Below are positions 9,739-20,147 of a stretch of 64,000 bases of DNA, one piece after another. Made by a program: the position numbers and the translations under genes. The stretch covers positions 540,413 through 604,412 of the forward strand of contig NZ_APJI01000006.1 in assembly GCF_000497575.1 (NCBI RefSeq). Direction: 5' to 3'. Under the pieces are notes generated by a model. It saw nothing but the letters and a program-made list of their open reading frames with translations. It made no database searches and was not told the origin of the DNA. The stretch comes from Afipia sp. OHSU_II-C1 (GTDB lineage: Bacteria > Pseudomonadota > Alphaproteobacteria > Rhizobiales > Xanthobacteraceae). Each line of letters begins with the position of its first letter. Positions within the stretch are counted from its first letter, which is position 1.

Positions 9739-11417
9739 GAACGACCTCCTGTTGCAAGTTTTGGTTGTTGAGATTGGTTGCGTTGCTGGTTGCGTAATTC
9801 GTGGCGAGAGAGTTTTCCGACGCTGGTGCGCGGCAGTTCCTTCATGAACTCGACCGCGACCGGCAATTCGTGCTTGCCGAGCTTGCCGGCGAGGAAGGCG
9901 CGCAGTTCCTCGATGGTGAACGGCTCCGCACCCGCACGCAGCGTCACGAACGCCTTGGACGCTTCGCCGCGATAATCGTCGGGAATGCCGATCACGATGA
10001 CTTCCTGAACCGACGGGTGGGTGTAGATCGCCTGCTCGATCATCTGCGGATAGACGTTGAAGCCGCCGGAGATGATCATGTCCTTCTTGCGGTCGACCAG
10101 ATAGAAATATCCGTCGCTATCCATATAGCCAATATCGCCGGTCAGGAAGCGGTCGCCGACAAAGGCTTCGGCGGTCTCCGCCTCGCGATTCCAGTATCCC
10201 CTGGTGACATTCGGGCCGCGGATGCGGATTTCACCGGTTTCGCCGACCGGCATCACCTTTTTCGGATCGTCGAGCGAAACCACATCCATCTCGATGCCCG
10301 GCAGCATCAGGCCGATCGAGCCGGGCTTCTCCGGGCCGTCGGGCGGATGGCCGGTGCCGGGTGAGCAGGTCTCTGTCATGCCCCACCCGCTTTTCAATGC
10401 GAGCTTGGTCTTGCGCTCGAACACCTTCGCGACTTCCACCGGAAGCGGCGCGCCGCCGGAGCCGGCAAACGCCAGCGACGACAGGTCGCGCTTGTCGAGA
10501 TCGGGCAGGCTGGCGATGGCGATCCACATGGTCGGCACGCCGGGGAACGCGGTGGCGCGTTTCACTTCGATGTCGCGCATCACGGCCTCAAGATCGAATC
10601 GCTGGTGCAGCGAGATCAGGTCGCCGTTCTTCAGGGTGCGCAGCAGGACGACGGTGAGCGCATAGATATGAAACAGCGGCAGCACGAGGATGACGCGCTC
10701 GATGGTGTTGCGCTCGGCCTTCTGGTTCGCGCCCCACACATCATAGATCGAGACCGCCGACGTCAGGTTGCCGTGGGTCAGCATCGCGCCCTTGGGCAAG
10801 CCGGTGGTGCCGCCGGTATATTGCAGCAGCGCGATGTCGTCGGCGCTGACCTGCGGCCAGCTTGCCGGCGGCTGCGCATCCCTGACGAAGTCCTTGAACG
10901 TGACAATTGCCGGGCTGGACGGGATCGCGGCCTGCGGGTTGCCGACGTCGCCCCAGGTCTGGTCCTCGCAAACGATGAGCTTGTCGAGCAGGCCCTTCTC
11001 GAGGAATTTCAGCGCCGTCGGCAGCAGGGTCGCCAGACTGCTGGTGACCAGAATGCGCGCGCCGGAGTCTTTCAGCTTGTGAGTCAGCGCGATCTCGCCG
11101 TCGAGCGGTGACAGATGAACCACACGTGCGCCGGCCTTGAGCGCACCGAAGAAATTCACCGGATGATCCGGAGAATTTCCCAGGAACAGCGCAATCGACG
11201 ATCCCTTGCCATAGCCGGCGCGAAGAAACGCCGACGCGGCGACATCCACCATTCCTTGCAGCTCAGTGAAGGAAATGGGCCGGTCGCGGAACTCAATCGC
11301 CGTCCGCGATCCGAAATCCGCAGCCGCCTTTGACAATAAATCCGGCAGCGTGCCGCGCGGGATCGGAGAATCCCAGCGGACACCCTGCGGATAGAACTGT
11401 TCGCCCGGATGGGTCAT
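9735..11417 (-). CDS. pimA: Dicarboxylate/fatty-acid CoA ligase, PimA type
   Basis: About 560 residues, an AMP-forming acyl-CoA synthetase. The P-loop-like motif [20 protein letters not shown] lies near residue 205, with [14 protein letters not shown] (A5), [20 protein letters not shown] (A7/A8 hinge), ISGGFNVYP and the catalytic Lys in [15 protein letters not shown] 11417 ([15 protein letters not shown]) is preferred; GTG 11432 would add five residues, and neither has a strong ribosome site. In R. palustris PimA activates C7-C14 dicarboxylates and fatty acids; the same role is inferred here from gene order. The downstream thiolase start overlaps its stop. Confidence 0.87.
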   Translation of the reverse strand: MTHPGEQFYPQGVRWDSPIPRGTLPDLLSKAAADFGSRTAIEFRDRPISFTELQGMVDVAASAFLRAGYGKGSSIALFLGNSPDHPVNFFGALKAGARVVHLSPLDGEIALTHKLKDSGARILVTSSLATLLPTALKFLEKGLLDKLIVCEDQTWGDVGNPQAAIPSSPAIVTFKDFVRDAQPPASWPQVSADDIALLQYTGGTTGLPKGAMLTHGNLTSAVSIYDVWGANQKAERNTIERVILVLPLFHIYALTVVLLRTLKNGDLISLHQRFDLEAVMRDIEVKRATAFPGVPTMWIAIASLPDLDKRDLSSLAFAGSGGAPLPVEVAKVFERKTKLALKSGWGMTETCSPGTGHPPDGPEKPGSIGLMLPGIEMDVVSLDDPKKVMPVGETGEIRIRGPNVTRGYWNREAETAEAFVGDRFLTGDIGYMDSDGYFYLVDRKKDMIISGGFNVYPQMIEQAIYTHPSVQEVIVIGIPDDYRGEASKAFVTLRAGAEPFTIEELRAFLAGKLGKHELPVAVEFMKELPRTSVGKLSRHELRNQQRNQSQQPKLATGGRS

Positions 11418-11452
11418 GGATTGAGCCGCCACGTAGCCACGAGACAGAAGCG

Positions 11453-11559
11453 CTCCCTCTCCCGTGGGGAGAGGGTTGGGGTGAGGGCGTAGAATCCATC
11501 GTGAGAGCGTACCCCCTCACCCGGCGCTGCGCGCCGACCTCTCCCCATGGGAGAGGTGG
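11453..11559. repeat. Palindromic intergenic repeat, family B copy 3
   Basis: It begins CTCCCTCTCCCGTGGGGAGA, contains GGGTTGGGGTGAGGGCGTAG, and ends CGACCTCTCCCCATGGGAGA. It is very close to copy 1 at 3055-3163. It lies between pimF and pimA inside the presumed operon. Confidence 0.8.
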
Positions 11560-11598
11560 GATTCTGCAACGGAGCATGCACCGTTGTCATCACAAGAC

Positions 11599-13689
<2,091 letters not shown>

Positions 13690-13729
13690 ACAACTCTCCT
13701 TGTAGCGCTGTTTTTTGAATATTTCGCAG

Positions 13730-13748
13730 TGCGGAATTAAATTCCACA
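13730..13748. promoter_or_regulatory. Predicted IclR-type operator
   Basis: TGCGGAATTAAATTCCACA is a 19-bp palindrome with one mismatched pair and perfect GGAATT-A-AATTCC arms. It matches the general IclR-family form (GGAAAT-N-ATTTCC). It sits 41-59 bp upstream of the pimF start and between pimF and the divergent iclR-like gene, where an autoregulated local repressor or activator would bind. Confidence 0.55.
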
Positions 13749-13760
13749 TCTTGACACGGA

Positions 13761-13789
13761 GGGATATTTTGAAGCACGTCCTTTGTCAA
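13761..13789 (-). promoter_or_regulatory. Candidate sigma-70-type promoter of pimF
   Basis: On the minus strand a perfect -35 TTGACA (13789-13784) is followed after exactly 17 bases by TATCCC (13766-13761), a weak -10. The start point would fall near 13754, placing the predicted IclR palindrome just downstream. The -35 is good but the -10 is poor, so this is tentative. Confidence 0.3.
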
Positions 13790-13815
13790 CGAAGACCACA
13801 TATGCGGTTTGATGA

Positions 13816-14697
13816 ATGAAACGCCCGCCGAAGAAATCTGCGACGGATCGCAGTTTTGTCATCGCGTTATCGCGCGGGCTCGATGTGTTGCGCGCATTTC
13901 GTCCGAGCGATGGCCTTCTCGGAAATCAGGAAATCGCCGCGCGCACGAATTTGCCGAAGCCGACGATTTCGCGCCTTACCTACACGCTGACAAAGCTCGG
14001 TTATCTCACGCCCGTTCCGCGTTTCGAGAAATACCAGCTCGCGCCCGCTGCGATGGCGCTCGGATATTCCGCGCTCGCCAACATGGGCGTGCGTCATGTG
14101 TCAGATCCCTATCGCGATCAGCTGATGCGCGAGACCGGAGGCGCCGTCGCCATCGGCGCGCGCGACCGTCTCAGTATGATCTACTTCGGCCAGAGCCGCA
14201 GCGAACTGACTGTCGGCGTGCTGCTCGATGTCGGCTCCAAGGTTCCGATCGCCACCACCGCTATGGGCCGCGCCTATCTGTGGGCACTGCCGGAAGACGA
14301 GCGCGCCAACCTGCTGCGCGAGATCAAGGAGCATACCGGCGCCAACTGGCCGAAGGTCCGCGACGGCATCGAGCGCGCCGGCGAATGCGTGGCCAAGCAC
14401 GGCTTCGCCATGTCCGCCGGTGAATGGCACAGCGATATCCATGCGGTCGGCGTTGCGCTGAAGCTGAACGATGGAACCGGCCCCTATGCCTTCAACTGCG
14501 GCGCACCGGCCTTCAAATTCAGCGAAGTTCTATTAAAGAACGATATTGGTCCGCGCCTGGTCGCGATGGTAAGAAATATCGAGATCGCGATGACCGGGAG
14601 TGTCGGACGCGGTCCGCAAACCAAAGAAAATACAAGCATCAAAAAAATGAAAACCGCAGGGGGAAAAGTAACACGTGTTGCCGAGGGAATCCGCTAG
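13816..14697 (+). CDS. IclR-family transcriptional regulator (PimR-like)
   Basis: 293 residues. The N-terminal winged helix-turn-helix is at about 14-75 (RGLDVLRAFRPSDGLLGNQEIAARTNLPKPTISRLTYTLTKLGYL). The effector domain at about 85-255 carries GGAVAIGARDRLSMIYFGQ, TTAMGRAYLW and EWHSDIHAVGVAL. A low-complexity basic tail of about 25 residues (KKMKTAGGKVTRVAEG) follows. It is divergent from pimF, so it most likely controls the pim operon and possibly the transporter downstream. Its tail is copied, in decayed form, in the next intergenic gap. The start codon has no strong ribosome site. Confidence 0.88.
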   Translation: MKRPPKKSATDRSFVIALSRGLDVLRAFRPSDGLLGNQEIAARTNLPKPTISRLTYTLTKLGYLTPVPRFEKYQLAPAAMALGYSALANMGVRHVSDPYRDQLMRETGGAVAIGARDRLSMIYFGQSRSELTVGVLLDVGSKVPIATTAMGRAYLWALPEDERANLLREIKEHTGANWPKVRDGIERAGECVAKHGFAMSAGEWHSDIHAVGVALKLNDGTGPYAFNCGAPAFKFSEVLLKNDIGPRLVAMVRNIEIAMTGSVGRGPQTKENTSIKKMKTAGGKVTRVAEGIR

Positions 14698-14763
14698 CCG
14701 CCACCGTCGCGGTGGCATGCCAGATGACCTGGGCCTGGCGACACCGTCCTGGCCCTGAAACTG

Positions 14764-14970
14764 GAATTCTTTCAAGTTCAAAAAAAGAACTTTGTTGGAT
14801 TCTGTCCGGCGACAGTGCTAAGGGAAAACTCGAGATCGCGCCCGCCCACGGCGTTGCGCGCGGATCGCAAAACAAAGAAACTGCCGACACCAAGAAAATG
14901 AAACCGCCAGGAGGAAAAGTTGCACGTTTTGAGGGGATCGGATAGCCGCGCGCGTTGCGGTTACATGCAG
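14764..14970 (+). pseudogene. Decayed tandem copy of the IclR gene 3' end
   Basis: This stretch aligns with 14515-14722 at an offset of 248-251 bases. CAAGTTC (14773) matches GAAGTTC (14524). GAGATCGCG (14832) matches 14581. GGAGGAAAAGT (14910 on) matches GGGGGAAAAGT (14660 on). TAGCCGC (14943) matches the IclR stop region at 14695, and CATGC (14964) matches 14716. Translated in the matching frame it ends SQNKETADTKKMKPPGGKV, like PQTKENTSIKKMKTAGGKV of the regulator. Small indels show it is no longer a working gene. It fills most of the 308-bp gap before the transporter genes. Confidence 0.7.
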
Positions 14971-15005
14971 GCGGGAACTTCCCGGCCTCGCGTGGACATC
15001 AACAC

Positions 15006-15803
15006 ATGATGCAGGCACAGGTTGCGCAGGGGCATGCCCCCTTGCTCGCGGTCCGCGACGTTTCCGTCGTGTTCGGCGGCATCATTGCGTTGAACGGTGT
15101 TTCGTTCGACATGAAGAAGGGCCAGATTCTCGGCCTGATCGGTCCGAACGGCGCCGGTAAAACGACGCTCTTCAATTGTCTCAGCAGGCTTTATCAGCCG
15201 AGCAAGGGCGAGATCCTGATGGAAGGCCAGAGCATTCTGGTCCATCAGCCGCAGAAGATCGCCGAGGTCGGCATCGGCCGCACGTTCCAGAACGTCGCGC
15301 TGTTTCCGCGCCTGACGGTGCGCGACAACATCCGCATCGGCGGACATTGCCGCACCAAGAGCGATTTCATCAGCGATGCGGTGAAACTGCCGTGGGTTCG
15401 CGAGGAAGAGCGCAAGCTCAACGCGAAGGTCCATGAAATCCTCGATTATCTCGACCTGCACGACGTCGCCGACCGCGAAGTCTCGGGTCTTCCGTTCGGC
15501 ACGCAGAAGCGGGTCGAACTTGGCCGCGCGCTCGCCGCCGAGCCGAAAATCCTGCTGCTGGATGAGCCCGCAGGCGGCCTCAATCACGAGGAGGTCTACG
15601 TTCTCGGCGACCTGATCTGCCGCATCCGCGACCAGCGCAACATCACGGTTCTGCTCGTCGAACATCACATGGGATTGGTGATGAAGATCGCCGATCACGT
15701 CGTCGCACTGAATTTCGGCAAGAAGCTCGCTGAAGGCACCCCGTCTCAGGTGCAGTCCGACCCCGACGTCATCAAGGCCTATCTGGGGAGCAAGGACCAA
15801 TGA
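15006..15803 (+). CDS. HAAT-family ABC transporter ATP-binding protein (LivG type)
   Basis: 265 residues. Walker A is GPNGAGKTTLFNCL near residue 46, then the LivG-specific GIGRTFQNVALFPRLTV and a modified signature SGLPFGTQKRVELGRALA. Walker B is ILLLDEPAGGLN, followed by the switch His in VLLVEHHMGLVM. The LivG-type ending [13 protein letters not shown] is present. ATG 15006 was chosen (a second ATG follows at 15009); the open frame extends to a TTG at 14955. It powers uptake together with the next three genes, whose stops and starts touch or overlap. Gene order beside pim suggests uptake of dicarboxylates or fatty acids rather than amino acids, which is inference. Confidence 0.93.
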   Translation: MMQAQVAQGHAPLLAVRDVSVVFGGIIALNGVSFDMKKGQILGLIGPNGAGKTTLFNCLSRLYQPSKGEILMEGQSILVHQPQKIAEVGIGRTFQNVALFPRLTVRDNIRIGGHCRTKSDFISDAVKLPWVREEERKLNAKVHEILDYLDLHDVADREVSGLPFGTQKRVELGRALAAEPKILLLDEPAGGLNHEEVYVLGDLICRIRDQRNITVLLVEHHMGLVMKIADHVVALNFGKKLAEGTPSQVQSDPDVIKAYLGSKDQ

Positions 15804-16513
15804 GCACGATGCTGACGATCAGGGACCTGCGCGCCTATTACGGCCAGGTGCAGGCGCTGCACGGACTGGAATTCTCCCTCAACGAGGGCAGCGTCACCAC
15901 CCTGCTCGGCGCCAACGGCGCCGGCAAGACCACGACGCTGCGGGCGATCTGCAACATGATCCGCTCCACCGGCAACATCGAGTTCGACGGCAAGTCGCTC
16001 GCCGGCGTATCGACCGAGAACGTGGTGCGGCTGGGCATTGCCCATGTGCCGCAGGGCCGCGGCACCTTCACCAACATGACGGTCGAGGAAAACCTTCAGC
16101 TCGGCGCCATCTCGCGCGGCGACAAGAAGGCGATCGAAAGCGACATCGAGCAGATGTACGGGTTCTTCCCCGTGCTCAAGCAGCGTCATACCCAGCAGGC
16201 GGGAACGCTGTCGGGCGGTGAACAGCAGATGCTCGCGGTCGCCCGGGCGCTGATGCTGCGTCCCCGGCTGATGCTGCTGGACGAGCCCTCGTTCGGTCTC
16301 GCGCCGCTCGTCGTCCGCGACCTGTTCGGAATCCTCGGCCGCATCAACCGCGAGCACAAGGTGACGATCCTGGTGGTCGAGCAGAACGCCCAGCTCGCGC
16401 TCGAGCTGGCGGAGCAGGCCTACGTGATCGAAACCGGGCGTATCGTGATGTCGGGAAGCGCGAAGGAAATCGCGAACAACGAAGACATCCGCAAATCCTA
16501 TCTCGGATACTGA
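15800..16513 (+). CDS. HAAT-family ABC transporter ATP-binding protein (LivF type)
   Basis: 237 residues, the usual LivF length. Walker A is GANGAGKTTTLRAI, then IAHVPQGRGTFTNMTVEENLQLG, signature LSGGEQQMLAVARAL, Walker B LMLLDEPSFGLAP and switch His region replaced by VVEQNAQLALELAEQAYVIETG, normal for LivF. Its ATG overlaps the end of the preceding ATPase gene by four bases, so the two are translationally coupled. It forms the nucleotide-binding heterodimer with that protein. Confidence 0.94.
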   Translation: MSTMLTIRDLRAYYGQVQALHGLEFSLNEGSVTTLLGANGAGKTTTLRAICNMIRSTGNIEFDGKSLAGVSTENVVRLGIAHVPQGRGTFTNMTVEENLQLGAISRGDKKAIESDIEQMYGFFPVLKQRHTQQAGTLSGGEQQMLAVARALMLRPRLMLLDEPSFGLAPLVVRDLFGILGRINREHKVTILVVEQNAQLALELAEQAYVIETGRIVMSGSAKEIANNEDIRKSYLGY

Positions 16514-16523
16514 GGACGCAGCC

Positions 16524-17402
16524 ATGGAACTGTTCACCAACCAAGTCCTGGCTGGCATTGCCACAGGCGCGATCTACGCCTGCATGGCGCTGGCCGTGGT
16601 CATGATCTATCAGGCCATCGACCACCTGAACTTCGCCCAGGGCGAAATGGCGATGTTCTCGACCTTCATCGCCTGGCAGCTGATGCAGTGGGGCCTGTCG
16701 TTCTGGCCGGCCTTCCTGCTGACGCTGGTCATTTCGTTTATCGGCGGCATCGTCATCGAACGCGCGCTGTTCAAGCCGCTGACCAATGCGCCGGTGCTGG
16801 TGCATGTCGCCGGCTTCATCGCACTGTTCGCGATCCTCAACAGCGTCGCGGGCCTGACCTGGGACTTCACGATCAAGCAGTTCCCCTCGCCGTTCGGTTC
16901 GTCCGGCTTCCTGGGCAGCCAGCTGATCTCGACCCACCAGGCCGGCATGATCGGCGTTACGCTGGTCCTGCTTCTGCTGCTCTACATCTTCTTCCGCTTC
17001 ACGCGGGTTGGCCTCGCGATGCGGGCAGCGGCGTCGCTGCCTGAATCGGCACGTCTGGTCGGCATCAACACGAGCTGGATGATCGCGCTCGGCTGGGGCA
17101 TGGCCTCCGCCATCGGCGCCATCGCCGGTCTCCTGATCGCTCCGGTCGTGTTCCTCGAGCCCAACATGATGGGCGGCATCCTGCTGTACGGCTTCGCGGC
17201 GGCGGTGCTCGGCGGCCTCACTTCGCCGTTCGGCGCGGTGGTCGGCGGCTTCCTGGTCGGTGTCTTCGAGAACCTCGTCGGCACCTACATTCCGGGCGTC
17301 GGCAACGAACTGAAACTTCCGATCGCGCTGGCACTGATCATCGTCGTGCTTGTCATCAAACCGTCCGGTCTGTTCGGCCGCGCCATCGTACAGCGAGTTT
17401 AA
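16524..17402 (+). CDS. HAAT-family ABC transporter permease (LivH type)
   Basis: 292 residues with about eight hydrophobic segments. LivH hallmarks are LAGIATGAIYACMALAVVMIYQAIDHLNFAQGEMAMF at the start, TRVGLAMRAAASLPESARLVGINTSWM in the cytoplasmic EAA-like loop, and ILLYGFAAAVLGGLTSPFGAVVGGFLVGVFENL near the end. It begins 10 bases after the LivF-type gene. It forms the inner-membrane channel with the next permease. Confidence 0.93.
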   Translation: MELFTNQVLAGIATGAIYACMALAVVMIYQAIDHLNFAQGEMAMFSTFIAWQLMQWGLSFWPAFLLTLVISFIGGIVIERALFKPLTNAPVLVHVAGFIALFAILNSVAGLTWDFTIKQFPSPFGSSGFLGSQLISTHQAGMIGVTLVLLLLLYIFFRFTRVGLAMRAAASLPESARLVGINTSWMIALGWGMASAIGAIAGLLIAPVVFLEPNMMGGILLYGFAAAVLGGLTSPFGAVVGGFLVGVFENLVGTYIPGVGNELKLPIALALIIVVLVIKPSGLFGRAIVQRV

Positions 17403-17404
17403 TC

Positions 17405-18421
17405 ATGAGCACCGTTCAGGACTCCGTTTCGCAAGCCCCGGCGGTCACCGCCCCGTCGAAAAAATCGATGACGGTCGGCACCACCGCGACACTCGTGATG
17501 CTCGCACTGCTGGTCATCACGCCGCTGTTCGTGAAGAACTTCATCATCTTCCAGATGACGATGGTGCTGATTTACGCCATCGCCATCCTGGCCCTCAACC
17601 TGCTCACCGGCGGCAGCGGGCAGTTCTCGCTCGGCCAAAGCGCCTTCTATGCGGTCGGCGCCTATACCGCCGGCATTCTGATGGAGCATCTGGGCGTCAA
17701 TTACGCCCTGACGATTCCCGCCGCGGGCCTCATCTGCTTCATCTTCGGGTTCCTGTTCGGGTTCCCGGCGCTGCGGCTCTCGGGCGTGTATCTGGCGCTC
17801 GCGACCTTCGCACTGGCGGTCGCGATGCCACAGATTCTCAAGCTGAACCTGTTCGAGCACTGGACCGGCGGCGTGCAGGGCCTCGTCATCACCAAGCCGG
17901 ACGCGCCGTTCGGCCTGAAGATGTCGCAGGACATGTGGCTGTATTACTTCACGCTGTTCGTCTCGGGCATCATCTACGTCCTCGCCGTCAACCTGCTGCG
18001 AAGCCGGTCCGGACGGGCGCTGATGGCGATCCGCGACAATCCGATTGCCGCCTCGGCGATGGGCGTCGACCTGCCGCTGTACAAGACCCTGGCATTCGGC
18101 GTCTCGGCCGCCTTCACCGGCATCGCCGGAGCACTCGGCGCCATCGTGGTGCAGTTCGTGGCTCCCGACAGCTTCACCATTCAGCTTGCGATCGCGATCT
18201 TCGTAGGCATGGTGGTCGGCGGCGTCGGCTGGCTGCCCGGGTCGCTGGTCGGTTCGGCGTTCATCGTGTTCGTGCCCAACGTGGCGGAACACATTTCGAA
18301 GGGACTGTCCGGCGCGGTGTTCGGCGTGTTCCTGTTCGCCGTCATCTTCCTGCTGCCGCACGGCGCCCGGCAGGTCGCCTACGCCATCGAGGCCTTGTTC
18401 CGAAAAAAGAGCAAATCCTAA
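17405..18421 (+). CDS. HAAT-family ABC transporter permease (LivM type)
   Basis: 338 residues. It is a multi-span membrane protein with LivM hallmarks: IAILALNLLTGGSGQFSLGQSAFYAVGAYTAG near residue 60, LRLSGVYLALATFALAVAMPQIL, and the loop SGRALMAIRDNPIAASAMGVDLPLYKTLAF before the last spans. It starts two bases after the LivH-type stop and is the last gene before the strong terminator at 18526. The N-terminal 25 residues are Ser/Thr/Ala-rich and probably cytoplasmic. Confidence 0.93.
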   Translation: MSTVQDSVSQAPAVTAPSKKSMTVGTTATLVMLALLVITPLFVKNFIIFQMTMVLIYAIAILALNLLTGGSGQFSLGQSAFYAVGAYTAGILMEHLGVNYALTIPAAGLICFIFGFLFGFPALRLSGVYLALATFALAVAMPQILKLNLFEHWTGGVQGLVITKPDAPFGLKMSQDMWLYYFTLFVSGIIYVLAVNLLRSRSGRALMAIRDNPIAASAMGVDLPLYKTLAFGVSAAFTGIAGALGAIVVQFVAPDSFTIQLAIAIFVGMVVGGVGWLPGSLVGSAFIVFVPNVAEHISKGLSGAVFGVFLFAVIFLLPHGARQVAYAIEALFRKKSKS

Positions 18422-18525
18422 GGGTAAGTCGTAAGTCTGATTCCGGGACGTCAAATGAGACTTGTCGGCATCTGATTGTTTGCGCATGGTGTTTCCGGAA
18501 AATCGGTTTCCGGACCAAGTGACAG

Positions 18526-18558
18526 GGGGCCTGATTCAGTTTTGCTGAATCGGGCCCC
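18526..18558 (+). terminator. Rho-independent terminator after the transporter operon
   Basis: A 14-bp stem, GGGGCCTGATTCAG (18526-18539) with CTGAATCGGGCCCC (18545-18558), contains one G-U pair and a five-base loop, and is followed by TCATTTTA. It separates the ATPase/permease genes from the first binding-protein gene. Confidence 0.85.
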
Positions 18559-18612
18559 TCATTTTAGCCCTCGGGGTATAATCTCTTTCCGGATCCGTTT
18601 CCGCCAATGTCC

Positions 18613-18718
18613 TGAATCCGAATTCCGCTTCTTTTTGCAGCGCGCTCAGGAGCGAACTTCGGATTCAAAAGGACACTGGAAACCATAATTCTGGTGTGGT
18701 TTTGGTTCTCCACACCAG
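18613..18718 (+). promoter_or_regulatory. Leader region of the first binding-protein gene with two inverted repeats
   Basis: In the 191 bases between the terminator and the start at 18750 there are two perfect inverted repeats. TGAATCCGAA (18613-18622) pairs with TTCGGATTCA (18658-18667) across 35 bases. CTGGTGTGG (18691-18699) pairs with CCACACCAG (18710-18718) across 10 bases. The second ends about 17 bases before the ribosome site AGGGAGAG. A TATAAT lies at 18577-18582 but without a good -35. This looks like a structured 5' leader; its role is unknown. Confidence 0.5.
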
Positions 18719-18749
18719 GCGGAAAACCGCATCTCAGGGAGAGACTACA

Positions 18750-19979
18750 ATGCTATCCAAACTCAAGCTCAACGTAGCAGCAGTGTCGGCCGTCGCCGCG
18801 CTCGCGATGACGAGCGGCCATGCGCTCGCGCAAAAAAAATACGACACCGGCGCGACCGATACCGAAATCAAGATCGGCAACATCATGCCCTACAGCGGAC
18901 CCGCCTCCGCGTACGGCGTCATCGGGAAGATGGAAGAAGCCTACTTCAAGATGATCAACGATCAGGGCGGCATCAACGGCCGCAAGATCAACTTCATCAC
19001 CTATGACGACGGCTATTCCCCGCCGAAGGCCGTTGAACAGGCCCGCAAGCTGGTCGAGAGCGACGAAGTGCTGCTGGTGTTCGGGCCGCTCGGCACGCCG
19101 TCGAATTCCGCGATCCAGAAGTATCTGAACGCGAAGAAGGTGCCGCAGCTGTTCGTGGCGACCGGCGCCACCAAGTTCGGCGAGCCGAAGGAATTCCCCT
19201 GGACCATGGGCTGGCAACCGGCCTACCAGAGCGAAAGCCGCGTTTACGCCAAGCATCTGCTTGCAACCAAGCCGGACGCCAAGATCGCGATCCTCTACCA
19301 GAACGACGACTTCGGTAAGGACATGCTGAAGGGCCTGAAGGACGGCCTCGGCGCGAAGGCGTCGCAGATCGTCGCGGAGGACAGCTATGAAGTGTCCGAG
19401 CCGACCATCGACTCGCACATCATCAAGCTGAAGGCCTCCGGCGCCGACGTGTTCGTCAGCTTCACCACGCCGAAGTTCGCCGCCCAGGCCATCAAGAAGG
19501 TGGCGGAACTTGGCTGGAAGCCGACCTACATCCAGAGCAATGTCGGCGCGTCCGTCGGCAGCGTGCTGAAACCGGCGGGCTTCGAGAACGCGCAAGGCAT
19601 TCTCTCGGCGGCCTACGCCAAGGACGGCGCTGATCCGCAGTGGGACAACGACGAAGGCATGAAGAAATTCTACGCCTTCCTCGCCAAGTACGCCCCGGAC
19701 ATGAACAAGACCGACGGCTCTGTCGTTTACGGCTACGGCCAGGCGCAGACGCTGGTCCAGGTCCTGAAGCAGGCCGGCGACAACCTGACCCGCGAGAACA
19801 TCATGAAGCAGGCGGCTAACCTGAAGGACTTCACCCCCGACACCCTGCTGCCGGGCGTGAAGATCAACACCAGCCCCACCGACTTCTACCCGATCGACCA
19901 GCTGCAGATCATGCAGTTCAAGGGTGACAAGTACGAGCTGCAGGGACCGATCATCACCGGCGGCATGGGCGGAAGTTAA
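18750..19979 (+). CDS. HAAT-family ABC transporter substrate-binding protein, paralog 1
   Basis: 409 residues. ATG 18750 follows CAGGGAGAGA; the upstream part of the open frame is leader. A signal peptide of about 27 residues ends SGHALAQ, and the mature protein begins QKKYDTGATDTEIKIG. The type I periplasmic binding fold shows GNIMPYSGPASAYGVIGK, INGRKINFITYDDGYSPPKAVEQARKLVE and TPSNSAIQKYLNAKKVPQLFVATGATKF. It is the first of three tandem paralogs of identical length. It diverges most from the other two (IQSNVGASVGSVLKP, KYAPDMNKTDGS). It should deliver ligand to the permeases encoded just upstream. Confidence 0.92.
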   Translation: MLSKLKLNVAAVSAVAALAMTSGHALAQKKYDTGATDTEIKIGNIMPYSGPASAYGVIGKMEEAYFKMINDQGGINGRKINFITYDDGYSPPKAVEQARKLVESDEVLLVFGPLGTPSNSAIQKYLNAKKVPQLFVATGATKFGEPKEFPWTMGWQPAYQSESRVYAKHLLATKPDAKIAILYQNDDFGKDMLKGLKDGLGAKASQIVAEDSYEVSEPTIDSHIIKLKASGADVFVSFTTPKFAAQAIKKVAELGWKPTYIQSNVGASVGSVLKPAGFENAQGILSAAYAKDGADPQWDNDEGMKKFYAFLAKYAPDMNKTDGSVVYGYGQAQTLVQVLKQAGDNLTRENIMKQAANLKDFTPDTLLPGVKINTSPTDFYPIDQLQIMQFKGDKYELQGPIITGGMGGS

Positions 19980-20015
19980 CCTTTCGCCCTGCGAAACGGA
20001 CTGCCGCAAAAACGA

Positions 20016-20046
20016 GCCCTCCGCGACCCCGTCGCGGAGGGCTTTT
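20016..20046 (+). terminator. Rho-independent terminator after binding protein 1
   Basis: A perfect 12-bp stem GCCCTCCGCGAC / GTCGCGGAGGGC with a three-base loop CCC is followed immediately by TTTT. Confidence 0.92.
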
Positions 20047-20147
20047 CATTGAACCCGGCCTGCAAAGGGTATTGAATATCGTCGAGCCGCAAAGAGCTCG
20101 AAATCAAAAACAGTACGAGGACACAAACACGACCCAGGGAGAGACAT

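Noticed and set aside
8521..9771. 416-codon plus-strand frame opposite the thiolase pimB
   Set aside because: Antisense shadow; the thiolase on the minus strand has all three catalytic residues.
15006..18421. First HAAT system considered as a true branched-chain amino-acid transporter
   Set aside because: The family includes carriers of many ligands, and the adjacent pim operon and regulator point to organic acids. The amino-acid assignment is not supported, though not excluded.
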